Origin: Solimonas aquatica
GTDB taxonomy: Bacteria > Pseudomonadota > Gammaproteobacteria > Nevskiales > Nevskiaceae
Direction of reading: 5' to 3'
Assembly (NCBI RefSeq): GCF_900111015.1
Contig: NZ_FOFS01000007.1
Coordinates: forward strand, 62,001-126,000
DNA length: 64,000 nt
How positions within the stretch are numbered: position 1 is the stretch's first letter; every line of letters starts with the position of its first letter. Below are positions 42,901 to 50,997 of this stretch, one piece after another. The notes beneath the pieces are model-generated. The model did not search any database, was not told the origin of the DNA, and was given only the letters and a program-made list of their open reading frames with translations. A program made the translations under genes and the position numbers.

Positions 42901-43554
42901 CTATTCCTTGACTCTCTTCAAAATCTTGTAAACGCCGTAACCAACAGCGGCGGCAGCCGCTGCGGGTGCGGCCGCGGTGATCGCAGCGCCGGCAGCCATT
43001 CCACCTCCCACCGTGCCACCGATGGCAGCAAGCCCGGAGGCAATGCCCGCGGCGGACAGACCGGCCACCGAGCCTGCAGCACTCACCGCACTGCCGGCGG
43101 TTCTGGCGGCGGCGCTGACATACGTAGACTTGCGCCCAGCCAACCAGTCCTCACCTTCGTTACCTGCCAGCGCAGGAGGATCGGCGAACACCGTCTTCCC
43201 GATCAGCGAGGCCATGTCGACGCCCGAGGACGCGCCCGACTCGCCGGTGATACACCACTCGCAGAATTGCTCGCCGTTGTTGTTGAGCAGGTCGAAGTTA
43301 TCCTCGCCCAATCTCGATCGCGCCCGCGACACAATTTCCTCGGGCGAAAAGCGCGCGTCGTCGTGCGCTTTCACCCAGTAGCCCGCGCCCGCTCGAAACG
43401 CATCCAGGGACGTTTCTTCCATCGACCCGGATACCACGCCATCTTCATTTCCAGAATAGTGCACGACGCGATCGTCGCCCACGTAAATGCCATGGTGCGT
43501 GTACAGCAACCGCCATGACAGAAGATGCGACCCCACCGCTATGTGCTCGCCCAT
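42901..43554 (-). CDS. LRAT-like (NlpC/P60 superfamily) protein
   Basis: 217 aa. The N-terminal domain matches lecithin-retinol acyltransferase-like proteins: His in LLYTHHGIYVGDDRVVHYSG, then SRARSRLGEDNFDLL and NNGEQFCEWCITG. In active relatives this last motif is N-C-E-H-F; here the Cys nucleophile is Gly and the His is Gln, although a Cys lies four residues on. The C-terminal 90 residues are Ala/Gly-rich and hydrophobic (TAGSAVSAAGSVAGLSAAGI, GGTVGGGMAAGAAITAAAPA), probably membrane-embedded. GGAG precedes the ATG. It is the last gene of the operon. Confidence 0.8.
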   Translation of the reverse strand: MGEHIAVGSHLLSWRLLYTHHGIYVGDDRVVHYSGNEDGVVSGSMEETSLDAFRAGAGYWVKAHDDARFSPEEIVSRARSRLGEDNFDLLNNNGEQFCEWCITGESGASSGVDMASLIGKTVFADPPALAGNEGEDWLAGRKSTYVSAAARTAGSAVSAAGSVAGLSAAGIASGLAAIGGTVGGGMAAGAAITAAAPAAAAAAVGYGVYKILKRVKE

Positions 43555-43580
43555 GTCAGTCTCCGTGTAAAAAACTACGC

Positions 43581-44285
43581 CTAACCGTTCCTGTATTCCC
43601 AAATGAAGCGCAGCCCCCACTTGGCGAGGATGAAGATCACCGCCAGGATGCTGCCGAAGAAGGCGAGGCCCGGGCCGAAGCGGTAGCGCAGCAGGGCCAG
43701 GTCCGTGAGGTCGTGCGGCAGACCGTCCTTGGCGTGCTGGCCATGCAGCGTCTTCTCGATCTGCTCCAGGTCGCCTTTGTTCTTGAGCAGGGTCATCCAG
43801 TAGGCCGCCAGCCCGATCAGGGCCAGGATGCCCCAGCCCGCGCCCGAGACGGCAAAGGTCATGAGCGTGGCCAGCGGCGCGACCAGCTTGCCGATCTTCA
43901 CGATCTGCGGCTGCGCATCAAACGCCCGATCCAGGCGAGGCGCGTGGTAGACGCGCGGGTGGTTGTCGGTGCCTGTCGCCAAGCTGGCGCCGGGCATGGC
44001 GCTTGACGCGGACCAGCCGGCATCCGCCGGCGTGGCGGCGACCGCCACGGGCGGGGGTGCCACCGGCAGCGGCGGCGGCTGTCCTGCAGCACGCACCTCC
44101 TTCTTGGGCGGTACCAGGCCCTCGACCGTGGCAGCCGGCACCCAGTCCGTCATGCCCTCTGCCCAGACCAGATCGGACGCGCTGACCTGACCGTCTGCCA
44201 GCTTCTGCCGCAGCTCTTCTTCCGTGTGCGGTCCGAACCGCTCACTGCCCTTGGCATGCCACCATGCGTGCTCTCCCGCCATCAT
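43581..44285 (-). CDS. GYF_2-domain membrane protein
   Basis: 234 aa. An N-terminal GYF_2 domain (AWWHAKGSERFGPHTEEELRQ, ASDLVWAEGMTDWVPA) is followed by a Pro-rich linker (PPPLPVAPPPVAV) and two to three transmembrane helices near 130-165 and 205-225. GYF_2 domains bind proline-rich partners in the cytoplasm. It sits between the lipoprotein and the LRAT-like gene with gaps of 39 and 26 bp, so the products may assemble at the envelope. Confidence 0.83.
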   Translation of the reverse strand: MMAGEHAWWHAKGSERFGPHTEEELRQKLADGQVSASDLVWAEGMTDWVPAATVEGLVPPKKEVRAAGQPPPLPVAPPPVAVAATPADAGWSASSAMPGASLATGTDNHPRVYHAPRLDRAFDAQPQIVKIGKLVAPLATLMTFAVSGAGWGILALIGLAAYWMTLLKNKGDLEQIEKTLHGQHAKDGLPHDLTDLALLRYRFGPGLAFFGSILAVIFILAKWGLRFIWEYRNG

Positions 44286-44324
44286 CTACCCCCGTTGTGC
44301 TGGATTGACTGCCATGACTGAGCT

Positions 44325-45179
44325 TCACCTGACCTTGCGGTAGCGGCCTTCCGGGAAGCATTTGTTGCTGCCCTCGACATCAATGTGGGCGTGGCCGGGC
44401 CCGAAGCTGATCGCGTAGCTGCCATCCGGTGCCGAGAGCGATCCCGAAGCACCGTCGTACTTCGGCTTGAAGGTCTGGTTCGCGCACAGGCTCGAACGCA
44501 GTTCGTCGCCACCATGGGGGCCTTCGTCGTCGGTGATGGTCGTCTTGTCGTTGCTGTAGGTGCCGTACGAAGAACCCTCGTCCGCCGGCGCGGCCGGTGC
44601 CGCAGGCGGGGGCGTCGCCTTGGCGACCTTCGCATTGGACTGTGCGTAGTAGACGACGTAGTCGATGATCGGGTTGGCGGCCTGCAGGTTGACGATCACA
44701 TCCTTGCCGTCGGAGGTGCGCTGCGCGTCGTACTCGATGTTCCAGGCGACGGTACTCGGCCCCGCGATCGTGGGCATGCTCTCGCGCAGCGCGGCCAGCC
44801 GCTCGGCGCGCCCGTTGCCCGTGCCGTAGATTGCGTCCAACCGACGTTCCAGCTCGATGAGCATGCCGCTGGACGCGATGTTCTTGGCGACGGTTTCCGG
44901 CTTCATCGTGGCGCCGGTGACGTTCGCGGTCAGCAGCCCCGAGCACTGCAGGGCGCCCGATTCATTGCGGCTGCGCTCCGTCGTCTGGCTCAGCGCAATG
45001 TGCCCGCCGCCGGCAAACAGCGCCAACACGGCCTCTGGCGTGGCCTGTTTGGCGGCGTTGTCCGCCACGAGCCCCTCCAGCGTTTCCGCCACGACCTTGT
45101 CGTGGCACTGGAGCTTGGAGCCGCAGCCGGCCACCGCCAGGGCGGCAGCGGCCGCTGCCAATGTTTTTAGCGTTTTCAT
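44325..45179 (-). CDS. hypothetical lipoprotein
   Basis: 284 aa with a clear lipoprotein signal (AAAAALAVAGC, lipobox VAGC). The mature part has an N-terminal cysteine pair (KLQCHDK, GALQCSG), a middle domain (VIVNLQAANPIIDYVVYY), a Pro/Ala linker and a C-terminal region with two more cysteines (SSLCANQTF, NKCFPEGRYRK). GGAGGT lies 5 nt before the ATG. No named family recognised. Second gene of the operon that starts with the DUF1232 protein. Confidence 0.8.
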   Translation of the reverse strand: MKTLKTLAAAAAALAVAGCGSKLQCHDKVVAETLEGLVADNAAKQATPEAVLALFAGGGHIALSQTTERSRNESGALQCSGLLTANVTGATMKPETVAKNIASSGMLIELERRLDAIYGTGNGRAERLAALRESMPTIAGPSTVAWNIEYDAQRTSDGKDVIVNLQAANPIIDYVVYYAQSNAKVAKATPPPAAPAAPADEGSSYGTYSNDKTTITDDEGPHGGDELRSSLCANQTFKPKYDGASGSLSAPDGSYAISFGPGHAHIDVEGSNKCFPEGRYRKVR

Positions 45180-45203
45180 GGGTACCTCCGAGGTGAGGAG
45201 CGA

Positions 45204-45596
45204 TCAGGCCCGCGCCCGCTTCCAGGCCGCGTACTTCGCCAGGTCCTCACCCACCAGCCTCAGGCAGAGGCCGACCACCATCGCGTCGTCCATGTAGCCG
45301 ACGACCGGGATGAAGTCGGGGATCAGGTCCACCGGGCTGAGCACGTAGGCCAAGGCACCGACGATGGCCGCGATGCTCGCCCAAGGGACCTCGCGGTAGC
45401 TGCCGTTGGCGTAGTCGCGGATCAGCGAAAACATCAGCTTCACGTCATTCAGCAGCTTGCCCAAGGGCCCGCTGCCCGACACGATCTTTTCGATCTTCGC
45501 CTGCTTGCCGAGGATCTTCTCCATGTCCTCGGGCTTCACCTTGCCCGCAGACCGCTTCAGGTGTTCCCGTGCATCGTCTTCGGTGACTTCCGTCAT
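45204..45596 (-). CDS. DUF1232 (YkvA-like) membrane protein
   Basis: 130 aa. The DUF1232 core is plain: IAAIVGALAYVLSPVDLIPD then FIPVVGYMDDAMVVGLCLRL. The first 60 residues are charged (VTEDDAREHLKRSAGKVKPE). Function of DUF1232 is unknown; members are inner-membrane proteins. It is the first gene of a four-gene operon (gaps 24, 39, 26 bp) and lies divergent from an XRE regulator with an 18-bp palindrome between them. Confidence 0.88.
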   Translation of the reverse strand: MTEVTEDDAREHLKRSAGKVKPEDMEKILGKQAKIEKIVSGSGPLGKLLNDVKLMFSLIRDYANGSYREVPWASIAAIVGALAYVLSPVDLIPDFIPVVGYMDDAMVVGLCLRLVGEDLAKYAAWKRARA

Positions 45597-45737
45597 TGCC
45601 TTTTCCCCTTTGTGAGTTGCCGGTGGTGGCCGATCGCAGCCGGCGTCTCGCCGCTGCGCGCGCGAATTTTTTCCCCGTGCGCGGTGCCGCGCTTATCTCC
45701 CATCAGACAAGCAGGCCTACCAGACTATACCTATTAA

Positions 45738-45755
45738 TTCACAATATATTGTGAA
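45738..45755. promoter_or_regulatory. perfect 18-bp palindrome operator
   Basis: TTCACAATATATTGTGAA, a perfect inverted repeat in an unusually AT-rich spot between the divergent DUF1232 operon and the XRE gene. It is the likely binding site of the XRE protein and could control both directions; the nearby TATACCTATTAATTC also offers promoter-like boxes. Confidence 0.75.
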
Positions 45756-45806
45756 GACAGTCAAGCACCTCGCACCTACGGTTCCCCCTCGACCGGGAGG
45801 GCGTCA

Positions 45807-46103
45807 GTGCAGGGAGTGGCGGACAAGGCGTTTGGCGAGGTACTGCGCGAATTACGCCTGGAGAAAGGGCTGTCGCAGGAGCAGCTGGCCCTCGATGCCG
45901 ATCTCCAGCGCAACTACGTGTCCCTGCTGGAGCGGGGCCTCAATTCCGCGACGCTGAAGACGGTCTTCAAGATTGCTCCCGTGCTCGGGATCAAAGCGTC
46001 GGCAATGCTGCAGCTCGTCGAGGAAAAGGCCGGCAAGAGCAGCAGGGGACCCGCCAAACGCCCCCGTCGCGTCACACGCAAGCCATCAACGGCTAAAGCC
46101 TGA
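45807..46103 (+). CDS. XRE-family transcriptional regulator
   Basis: 98 aa. Helix-turn-helix: FGEVLRELRLEKGLSQEQLA, LDADLQRNYVSLLERGLNSA, TLKTVFKIAPVLG. The tail is basic (KRPRRVTRKPSTAKA). GTG start at 45807 after GGGAGG (6 nt). It most likely binds the 18-bp palindrome 52 bp upstream, repressing itself and the divergent envelope operon. Confidence 0.9.
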   Translation: MQGVADKAFGEVLRELRLEKGLSQEQLALDADLQRNYVSLLERGLNSATLKTVFKIAPVLGIKASAMLQLVEEKAGKSSRGPAKRPRRVTRKPSTAKA

Positions 46104-46126
46104 TGGCCACGCCTGGCTTTGAGGAA

Positions 46127-46198
46127 GTGTGCGGGCCGGCTGGCGCCGGCCCGCACACTCTGTGAGAGAGCCCCCAAGCGCGCTGCGCTTGGGGGCTC
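46127..46198. terminator. two back-to-back hairpins between convergent genes
   Basis: Stem 1: 46127-46140 with 46145-46158 (14 bp). Stem 2: 46168-46181 with 46185-46198 (14 bp, loop GCT). They lie between the ends of the XRE gene and the polymerase gene. Neither has a strong T run, so termination is inferred from position and stability. Confidence 0.6.
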
Positions 46199-46216
46199 GG
46201 ATAGCGTCGTCGTCGC

Positions 46217-48814
46217 TCACCCGTCGACGACGATGCGGCGGACATCGAAGTCGGGAAACTGCGCGCTCACCACCTGCAGGAAGCGGTGCACGTCGGCGGT
46301 GTTCGGCGCGGAGTGTTCGACGATCGATGCGCGCGAGGCATTCTTCAGCTCTACGAGCGTCGTCGGGTAGCCGGCCGCCGTCAGCCACGCCGCCACGGCG
46401 GAGTAGGGCATTGCGCGTTCGGGGTCGACCTGCTTCTGTGCGTACAGGCGCAGAAAGGTCCGGCGCGCCACGCCCACCGCGCCCTCCCGCGTCAGGTTGA
46501 TGCTCGTGCTGCCGCTGCGGCGATGTCTGGACGCGACCCTGCGAAACTGCAGTACACCGGACCAGTGCGCGTAGTCGTCGAGCGTCTTGAGGCAGCGTTC
46601 CCGGCGCCAGCCATCGAACTGCGCGCGCGCCTGCTCCATCTCCTCGCGGGTGCCCCAGGGCCCGGTGTCGAACGCCAGGTGCTCGACGCCCCGGACGGCC
46701 TGCACGCCCGGTGACAGGGGCCGACGCTTCATGTCGTACTCAAGGTTGAGTCGGACCTGCAGCGTTCGGCGCACGAGGTCGAAGTCGTGCACCCACTGGT
46801 CGCGCAGCGACGCGAACGAGCTCTGCTGCGTCAGGCTATCGGGCGTGCGTCCCAGGAAGAGATCGACCATGTAGTCGTTCCGTTCGGGCTTGGGCACGGG
46901 CGGCGACACGGACGTCATGGCCAGCACGATCGGGTGCCCTTCCAAGGGTATCGACGTGGCTTGGCCGCGCGTTTTCATGGAAATGATCTGTCGGGCGCCG
47001 TGCTTGCGCTCCAGCATGGGCAGGCCCGGCGCCACCCGCTCGGACAATTCGCGGAAGCGCGACGTCGCCGCGCCGCTCGTGTCCAGCGCCTCGATCGGCG
47101 CGTCGGTGATGAAGCCGTCTGTGGTAACGCTGATCGCTTGGCGGTCCGGCCCCAGCCCGGCCAGCAGTTCGCCCATCACGGCACGCACGAAGCCGGTGGC
47201 ATGCGCCGCGAAGGCGGCGTGCGTGACCGCGCTGCGGGGAACGGCGTCCGATCCCATCCGGCGCGTGTTGAAGGCCCGCTTCTCGCGCAGGCCCTGCGCC
47301 GTCTTGCCGTACAGGCTGTTGCCGACGAGCTTGAAGTAGGCCTCGCGCAGCGAGCCCTTCACCTCCGCGCGCCGCAGCCGGGCGATCCGGGAGACGAACG
47401 GCTCGAAGAACCGCCGGTCGTCGTCGGCGATCCAAGGAAAGATCACGCCATCGCGCACCTTGACCTCACAGCCCATGCTCAGCGCCAGCGCGATCTCCGG
47501 CGCGGAGCAGGCGGTCTCGCCGACGAGCGTGAAGACGAGACCGCGCTCGGTCCGGATCGGCAGGCACGGAAAGCGGGTGCCGGGCGGGAAGGCGAATGTC
47601 ACCCAGGCGAAGCCCATGATGCGCCCGACGAAGTCGGACGGGTCGGTGGTCCGCCGGACCCGCGCGTAGTCGATGGGGCTCAGATCAAGCAGCGCGGTGG
47701 TGTACGCGCCGCGCAGGTCGTAGTCAAACCACTCGCGGACCGGCGTCGGGCCGAAGCAGAAGGACTCATTGCGCCCGCCGTGGTAGGCATCGACGATCAG
47801 GTTTTCGGCGTAGCGGAGTTCCTGGCGAGGCAGCGCCACGCGCTGGGTCCTCACTTTGCCTTTGCGATCGTCCCAGTACGCCCTCTTGGCGACGCCAAGC
47901 CCCCAGAGCTCCTGGAAGTCGAAGCCGGCGTCGTGGAGGGCCGACTTGAGCGTCGCAACTGCCAGCGCGCTCACGGTGGCCGGCACTTCCGATCGCTTGG
48001 TCAGCAGCTCGGCGGTCGGCTTCAGGCCCAGGTAATACTTGGCCGCGATCTCCGCGTCGCGCAGACCGTAGGCTTCGAAGGCGCCCGGATCACGATCGCG
48101 AAGCTCATGCATTCGCTCGATGCTGAAGCCTTCTGGAATTTTCAGTTTTGGCAACTGCAGCCACTCGCCGACCTGCGCCAGCGACGTGCCCGGCGCGGTG
48201 TGGCGCGCGAGATCGACCAGGCGGATGGACAGCAACCTCGACAGCTCGTTCTCCATGCCGGTGACCGCGGACACGGAGCTCTTGTAGTGCGCGACGCCGG
48301 CCTCCATCGCCACCTCGAAGTCGGCATTCCTGCCGGTGGTCGCGACGCTCCCGCCGACGCCATCGAACTTGCGTTTGAACTCGTCGATATCGCCGAAGCT
48401 GGTCAAGTCGGCGCGCGTGAAGTAGCCGCACAGCACCACCTCCCGCGGCCATTCGAGGACCACCTTGCTCTTGATCGCATCCCCGATCAGCAGGGTCAGC
48501 TCGTCGACGAGCCCGGGCCGTTGCGAGCGCTTCTCTCCGGTCGGATAGACAACACGCGATGCCTCACCACACTCACCGATCAGGTAAAACTGCACGCTCA
48601 GCACCACGTTGCGGGTCGCGTCCTTGGGGTCCGGGCGCCACTCCGAGTCGACGCCCACCACGATGCTCGGCCCCAGGCCGGGCAGCGGCCCACCGCATTC
48701 AGCATCGAGGGCCTTGATCTCGTTATCGAGGATGCGGAGCTCTCGGTCGCACTCCACCTCGACCTCGATGATGTCGTCCAAGCTGAAGTCCCACGTGCGC
48801 TTCATGGCGCCCAT
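46217..48814 (-). CDS. B-family DNA polymerase of the element
   Basis: About 865 aa, with proofreading and polymerase domains. Exo I: GVDSEWRPD (Asp56, Glu58); Exo II-like: CGYFTRADLTSF; Exo III: YGLRDAEIAAKYY. Polymerase motif A: FDYDLRGAYTTAL (near 362); motif B: KLVGNSLYGKT (near 490); motif C: VTTDGFITD (near 560), which keeps the second catalytic Asp of D-T-D. Size and motifs fit protein-primed or primer-independent (piPolB) enzymes of selfish elements. Start at 48814 is chosen because AGAGGA lies 9 nt before it and a longer frame runs through a terminator. It should copy the excised element. Confidence 0.86.
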   Translation of the reverse strand: MGAMKRTWDFSLDDIIEVEVECDRELRILDNEIKALDAECGGPLPGLGPSIVVGVDSEWRPDPKDATRNVVLSVQFYLIGECGEASRVVYPTGEKRSQRPGLVDELTLLIGDAIKSKVVLEWPREVVLCGYFTRADLTSFGDIDEFKRKFDGVGGSVATTGRNADFEVAMEAGVAHYKSSVSAVTGMENELSRLLSIRLVDLARHTAPGTSLAQVGEWLQLPKLKIPEGFSIERMHELRDRDPGAFEAYGLRDAEIAAKYYLGLKPTAELLTKRSEVPATVSALAVATLKSALHDAGFDFQELWGLGVAKRAYWDDRKGKVRTQRVALPRQELRYAENLIVDAYHGGRNESFCFGPTPVREWFDYDLRGAYTTALLDLSPIDYARVRRTTDPSDFVGRIMGFAWVTFAFPPGTRFPCLPIRTERGLVFTLVGETACSAPEIALALSMGCEVKVRDGVIFPWIADDDRRFFEPFVSRIARLRRAEVKGSLREAYFKLVGNSLYGKTAQGLREKRAFNTRRMGSDAVPRSAVTHAAFAAHATGFVRAVMGELLAGLGPDRQAISVTTDGFITDAPIEALDTSGAATSRFRELSERVAPGLPMLERKHGARQIISMKTRGQATSIPLEGHPIVLAMTSVSPPVPKPERNDYMVDLFLGRTPDSLTQQSSFASLRDQWVHDFDLVRRTLQVRLNLEYDMKRRPLSPGVQAVRGVEHLAFDTGPWGTREEMEQARAQFDGWRRERCLKTLDDYAHWSGVLQFRRVASRHRRSGSTSINLTREGAVGVARRTFLRLYAQKQVDPERAMPYSAVAAWLTAAGYPTTLVELKNASRASIVEHSAPNTADVHRFLQVVSAQFPDFDVRRIVVDG

Positions 48815-48841
48815 GCGGAAGATTCCTCTGAAATTGGTGCC

Positions 48842-48880
48842 AGAAAGAAAAAGGGGTGACCGACGAAGTCGGTCACTCCC
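48842..48880 (-). terminator. intrinsic terminator between the 171-aa gene and the polymerase gene
   Basis: 12-bp stem (48853-48864 with 48868-48879, one G-U pair) followed on the minus strand by CCCCTTTTTCTTTC. It lies 34 bp after the 171-aa gene, so the polymerase would be read through or have its own promoter. Confidence 0.8.
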
Positions 48881-48913
48881 AATCAAACGCTTACCTCGTA
48901 AGCCTTTGGGGGC

Positions 48914-49429
48914 TTACTCTGGGTCGGTCATGTCATCGAGGTCCGACCAGTCCGGCTGCTGGGCATTGTCGTAATCGAGCAGCATGTCTCGGATGCGGTC
49001 ACGGACCGCAGTCGCCTGAGCTTCGTTGGAAAGCTTGATGAAGCGCTTGTTGCCTTCCAGATCGCGAAGCAACACGATCGCCCTGCCGTCGACCTTCTCG
49101 CTCGACGTGTCCGGTTTGATCGCATACAGGTTCCCGTGTGGATCGACGATTTTGAGTAATTCGCCGGGACGCCGACGCTTCGGCTTGGGGCGCTCCACGC
49201 GTTGGGCCTTGGCGCCCCCATCGCCGTTGTCGCCGCCAGCCGCGAGCAGCAAGGGCCGTTCGGAAGCGACATGCGGCGCGCTCGCGGCGGTGGTCTGCGC
49301 AATCGCAGAGGTGGCCTGTTCGTTCGCCGCAGCGGTCTGGGCGACCGCTGCGGGGGGCTGTTCGCTCGCAGCAATGCCCCGCGTAAGCGCAGCGGCGATC
49401 GCGGTCGCTTTGAAACTCTCATCCTGCAT
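48914..49429 (-). CDS. hypothetical protein upstream of the polymerase
   Basis: 171 aa. An Ala/Gln/Thr-rich low-complexity N-terminus (PPAAVAQTAAANEQATSAI) and a basic stretch (RVERPKPKRRRPGELLKI) precede a small C-terminal domain (DPHGNLYAIKPD, ALVLLRDLEGNKRFIKL-like, DRIRDMLLDYDN). AAGGAG lies 5 nt before the ATG. The basic patch suggests DNA binding. Its position before the polymerase makes it a candidate accessory or priming protein, without direct evidence. Confidence 0.65.
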   Translation of the reverse strand: MQDESFKATAIAAALTRGIAASEQPPAAVAQTAAANEQATSAIAQTTAASAPHVASERPLLLAAGGDNGDGGAKAQRVERPKPKRRRPGELLKIVDPHGNLYAIKPDTSSEKVDGRAIVLLRDLEGNKRFIKLSNEAQATAVRDRIRDMLLDYDNAQQPDWSDLDDMTDPE

Positions 49430-49500
49430 CTCAACTCCTTCACTCTTGTCGCAGCCGAAACTGACTGCGGTGCAATAATCTGCGAAGAGCTCAGGCGGAA

Positions 49501-50577
49501 TTAGTCTTTTGTGTGGTCCTTTTTGGGGGGCTTAAATTTCGAACGCAAGTAATGTTTTCTCGCCTCAGGAAGCCAGGCCCATGACGAGAGCGAATCGTTC
49601 AGTCGCTCGCTTCTTGTGGGCATCAACGGCAACCGAAGGTCGACCACACCATTGGCTCGATCTCGCGCCATTAAAGCCGCAAGCGGCCGGTTCCACGTGA
49701 GATCACGAAACCTCGACGGTGATAGGACATGAGAGTTTGGGGGGAACAGGGGTGCTGTCAGATACAGGATGGTCTTGCGATCGCAGTGGCCAAAAATCCT
49801 TAGGCACAACTCAGCGATCTTAAAATATTGCGCATGCTCGACCTCCCATTTTGATTTTCGATCTCCATGCGTCACGACCTTTAGCAATGGATCTCCCGAG
49901 CTTTGCATTCGAAGCGCTACGCCTTCTGCCAACGCCTCAGAAGCGTCGGCCGTTTGTTCTATTCCGATTATCTCTTGATCGTTAAGGTGAAACTCGATAT
50001 TGAAAAGGTCTCGAGAATGAGTCAGAAAGGTTGTGAACTTACGCAGGGTTTCTTCCACCAGCCTAAAAGAGTTTTCCAACACTGTTGAGTTGAGAGAGGC
50101 AGTCTTTGCGTGGATGTGAATACTCAATAAACCACGGAAAAACCTGATGCGCCGCTCTACCCTGCGATACTGAGCGGCCTCGTCTCCGGCTTCGTTGTCC
50201 GCCAACTTTCTTTCAAGATGGTCGATTACTGATTCGATCCCAGTTTTCCCACCTCTAGCTAGAGCCTTGGAGAGGTAGCGGTGCCTTATCGAAGGAGGTG
50301 CGGGAGTTTCAAAGTACGGTTGCAGGGATGTCACAATGTTGGGCGGGTAGGCGACGCCCGGGTGTTTAAGTCGCTCCCGTGTGATCGAGCTGATAATCTC
50401 CCGATACTTGTCGAAATCCTTGACTAAATTCGGATCAGACTCGACCTGACGCGAAGGGCTTGTCCGAGCATTTGGAGTCCGTTTCTCGGTCGCATGCTGA
50501 GCCCCCTCCGTCAGTTTCTCGGCGGTAGATCTGTCTGACCCTTCACCCTTACCCTCGGTCGGTGTAATTTTCCGCAT
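49501..50577 (-). CDS. hypothetical protein at the right end of the element
   Basis: 358 aa, no family recognised. The first 60 residues are polar and disordered (TPTEGKGEGSDRSTAEKL), the rest helical (RRVERRIRFFRGLLSIHIHA, FRLVEETLRKFTTFLTH) ending in a basic tail (RSKFKPPKKDHTKD). Start MRKITPTE is chosen because GGGGGAA lies just before it. Codon use is a little more AT-rich than the chromosome. It is next to the tRNA-Phe att site, where excision or replication factors often lie. Confidence 0.65.
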   Translation of the reverse strand: MRKITPTEGKGEGSDRSTAEKLTEGAQHATEKRTPNARTSPSRQVESDPNLVKDFDKYREIISSITRERLKHPGVAYPPNIVTSLQPYFETPAPPSIRHRYLSKALARGGKTGIESVIDHLERKLADNEAGDEAAQYRRVERRIRFFRGLLSIHIHAKTASLNSTVLENSFRLVEETLRKFTTFLTHSRDLFNIEFHLNDQEIIGIEQTADASEALAEGVALRMQSSGDPLLKVVTHGDRKSKWEVEHAQYFKIAELCLRIFGHCDRKTILYLTAPLFPPNSHVLSPSRFRDLTWNRPLAALMARDRANGVVDLRLPLMPTRSERLNDSLSSWAWLPEARKHYLRSKFKPPKKDHTKD

Positions 50578-50753
50578 ACATTTCCCCCTGCCAACAAAGG
50601 TACACCAATCGCGAGGGTCTACATTCAATCAACCGCAAACCCGCGGGATTGGGCTTAGGGGTGGCTGTGGCGGTTTCATTTAGCCGGACGAGCACGCCCG
50701 CAGCTAAAAGCACCCGGCATTGTTACGGCGCGGGGACTAGAAACCTTCGGGCA

Positions 50754-50789
50754 CGAAGAAAGCCCAACCTCTCGGTTGGGCTTTCTTCG
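50754..50789. terminator. bidirectional terminator after tRNA-Phe
   Basis: Perfect 16-bp stem (50754-50769 with 50774-50789, loop TCTC). On the minus strand it ends tRNA-Phe transcription 33 bp past the CCA end. Both sides carry TTTCTTC. Confidence 0.8.
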
Positions 50790-50821
50790 TTGTCTGACAA
50801 CTGCTTACTCGACTTCGAGGA

Positions 50822-50897
50822 TGGTGGCCGGGGACGGAATCGAACCGCCGACACGGGGATTTTCAATCCCCTGCTCTACCGACTGAGCTACCCGGCC
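50822..50897 (-). tRNA. tRNA-Phe (GAA)
   Basis: 76 nt including encoded CCA. On the minus strand: acceptor GGCCGGG with CCCGGCC, D arm AGCTCAGTCGGTAGAGC, anticodon stem GGGGA with loop TTGAAAA (anticodon GAA), T loop TTCGATT. Bases 50821-50866 are the attR half of the element. Confidence 0.97.
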
Positions 50898-50997
50898 ATC
50901 GCTGGAAAGTGGGCCTGTTGAACCGCTGCAAGGCCGCGCGAGGCCGCGTATTAAAGCGGCGAGGCGCGGGTGCGTCAAGCGAAAGGGCAGAACTTGC

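Larger units (their letters stand above)
28323..50866. mobile_element. tRNA-Phe integrative element with its own DNA polymerase
   Basis: 22.5-kb element bounded by 46-bp direct repeats, with the intact tRNA-Phe at the right end. It carries a tyrosine integrase (34477-35670, minus), a B-family DNA polymerase, small unknown genes and three candidate conflict modules. No relaxase, conjugation, capsid or restriction genes were seen. The integrase lies in the middle, not beside the tRNA, which suggests either a circular element with int opposite att or a composite of two elements; the IS remnant at 34.2-34.4 kb next to int is a possible seam. Confidence 0.85.

Noticed and set aside
46787-48859. 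Long open frame antisense to the polymerase gene (690 codons), and other long antisense frames such as 5036-6841, 11170-13323 and 56453-59353
   Set aside because: They mirror real genes in high-GC DNA, have low-complexity Ala/Arg/His-rich translations and show no motifs or ribosome sites.
48815-48886. Polymerase start 24 codons further upstream
   Set aside because: Those codons run through the terminator hairpin and lack a ribosome site; AGAGGA supports the ATG at 48814.
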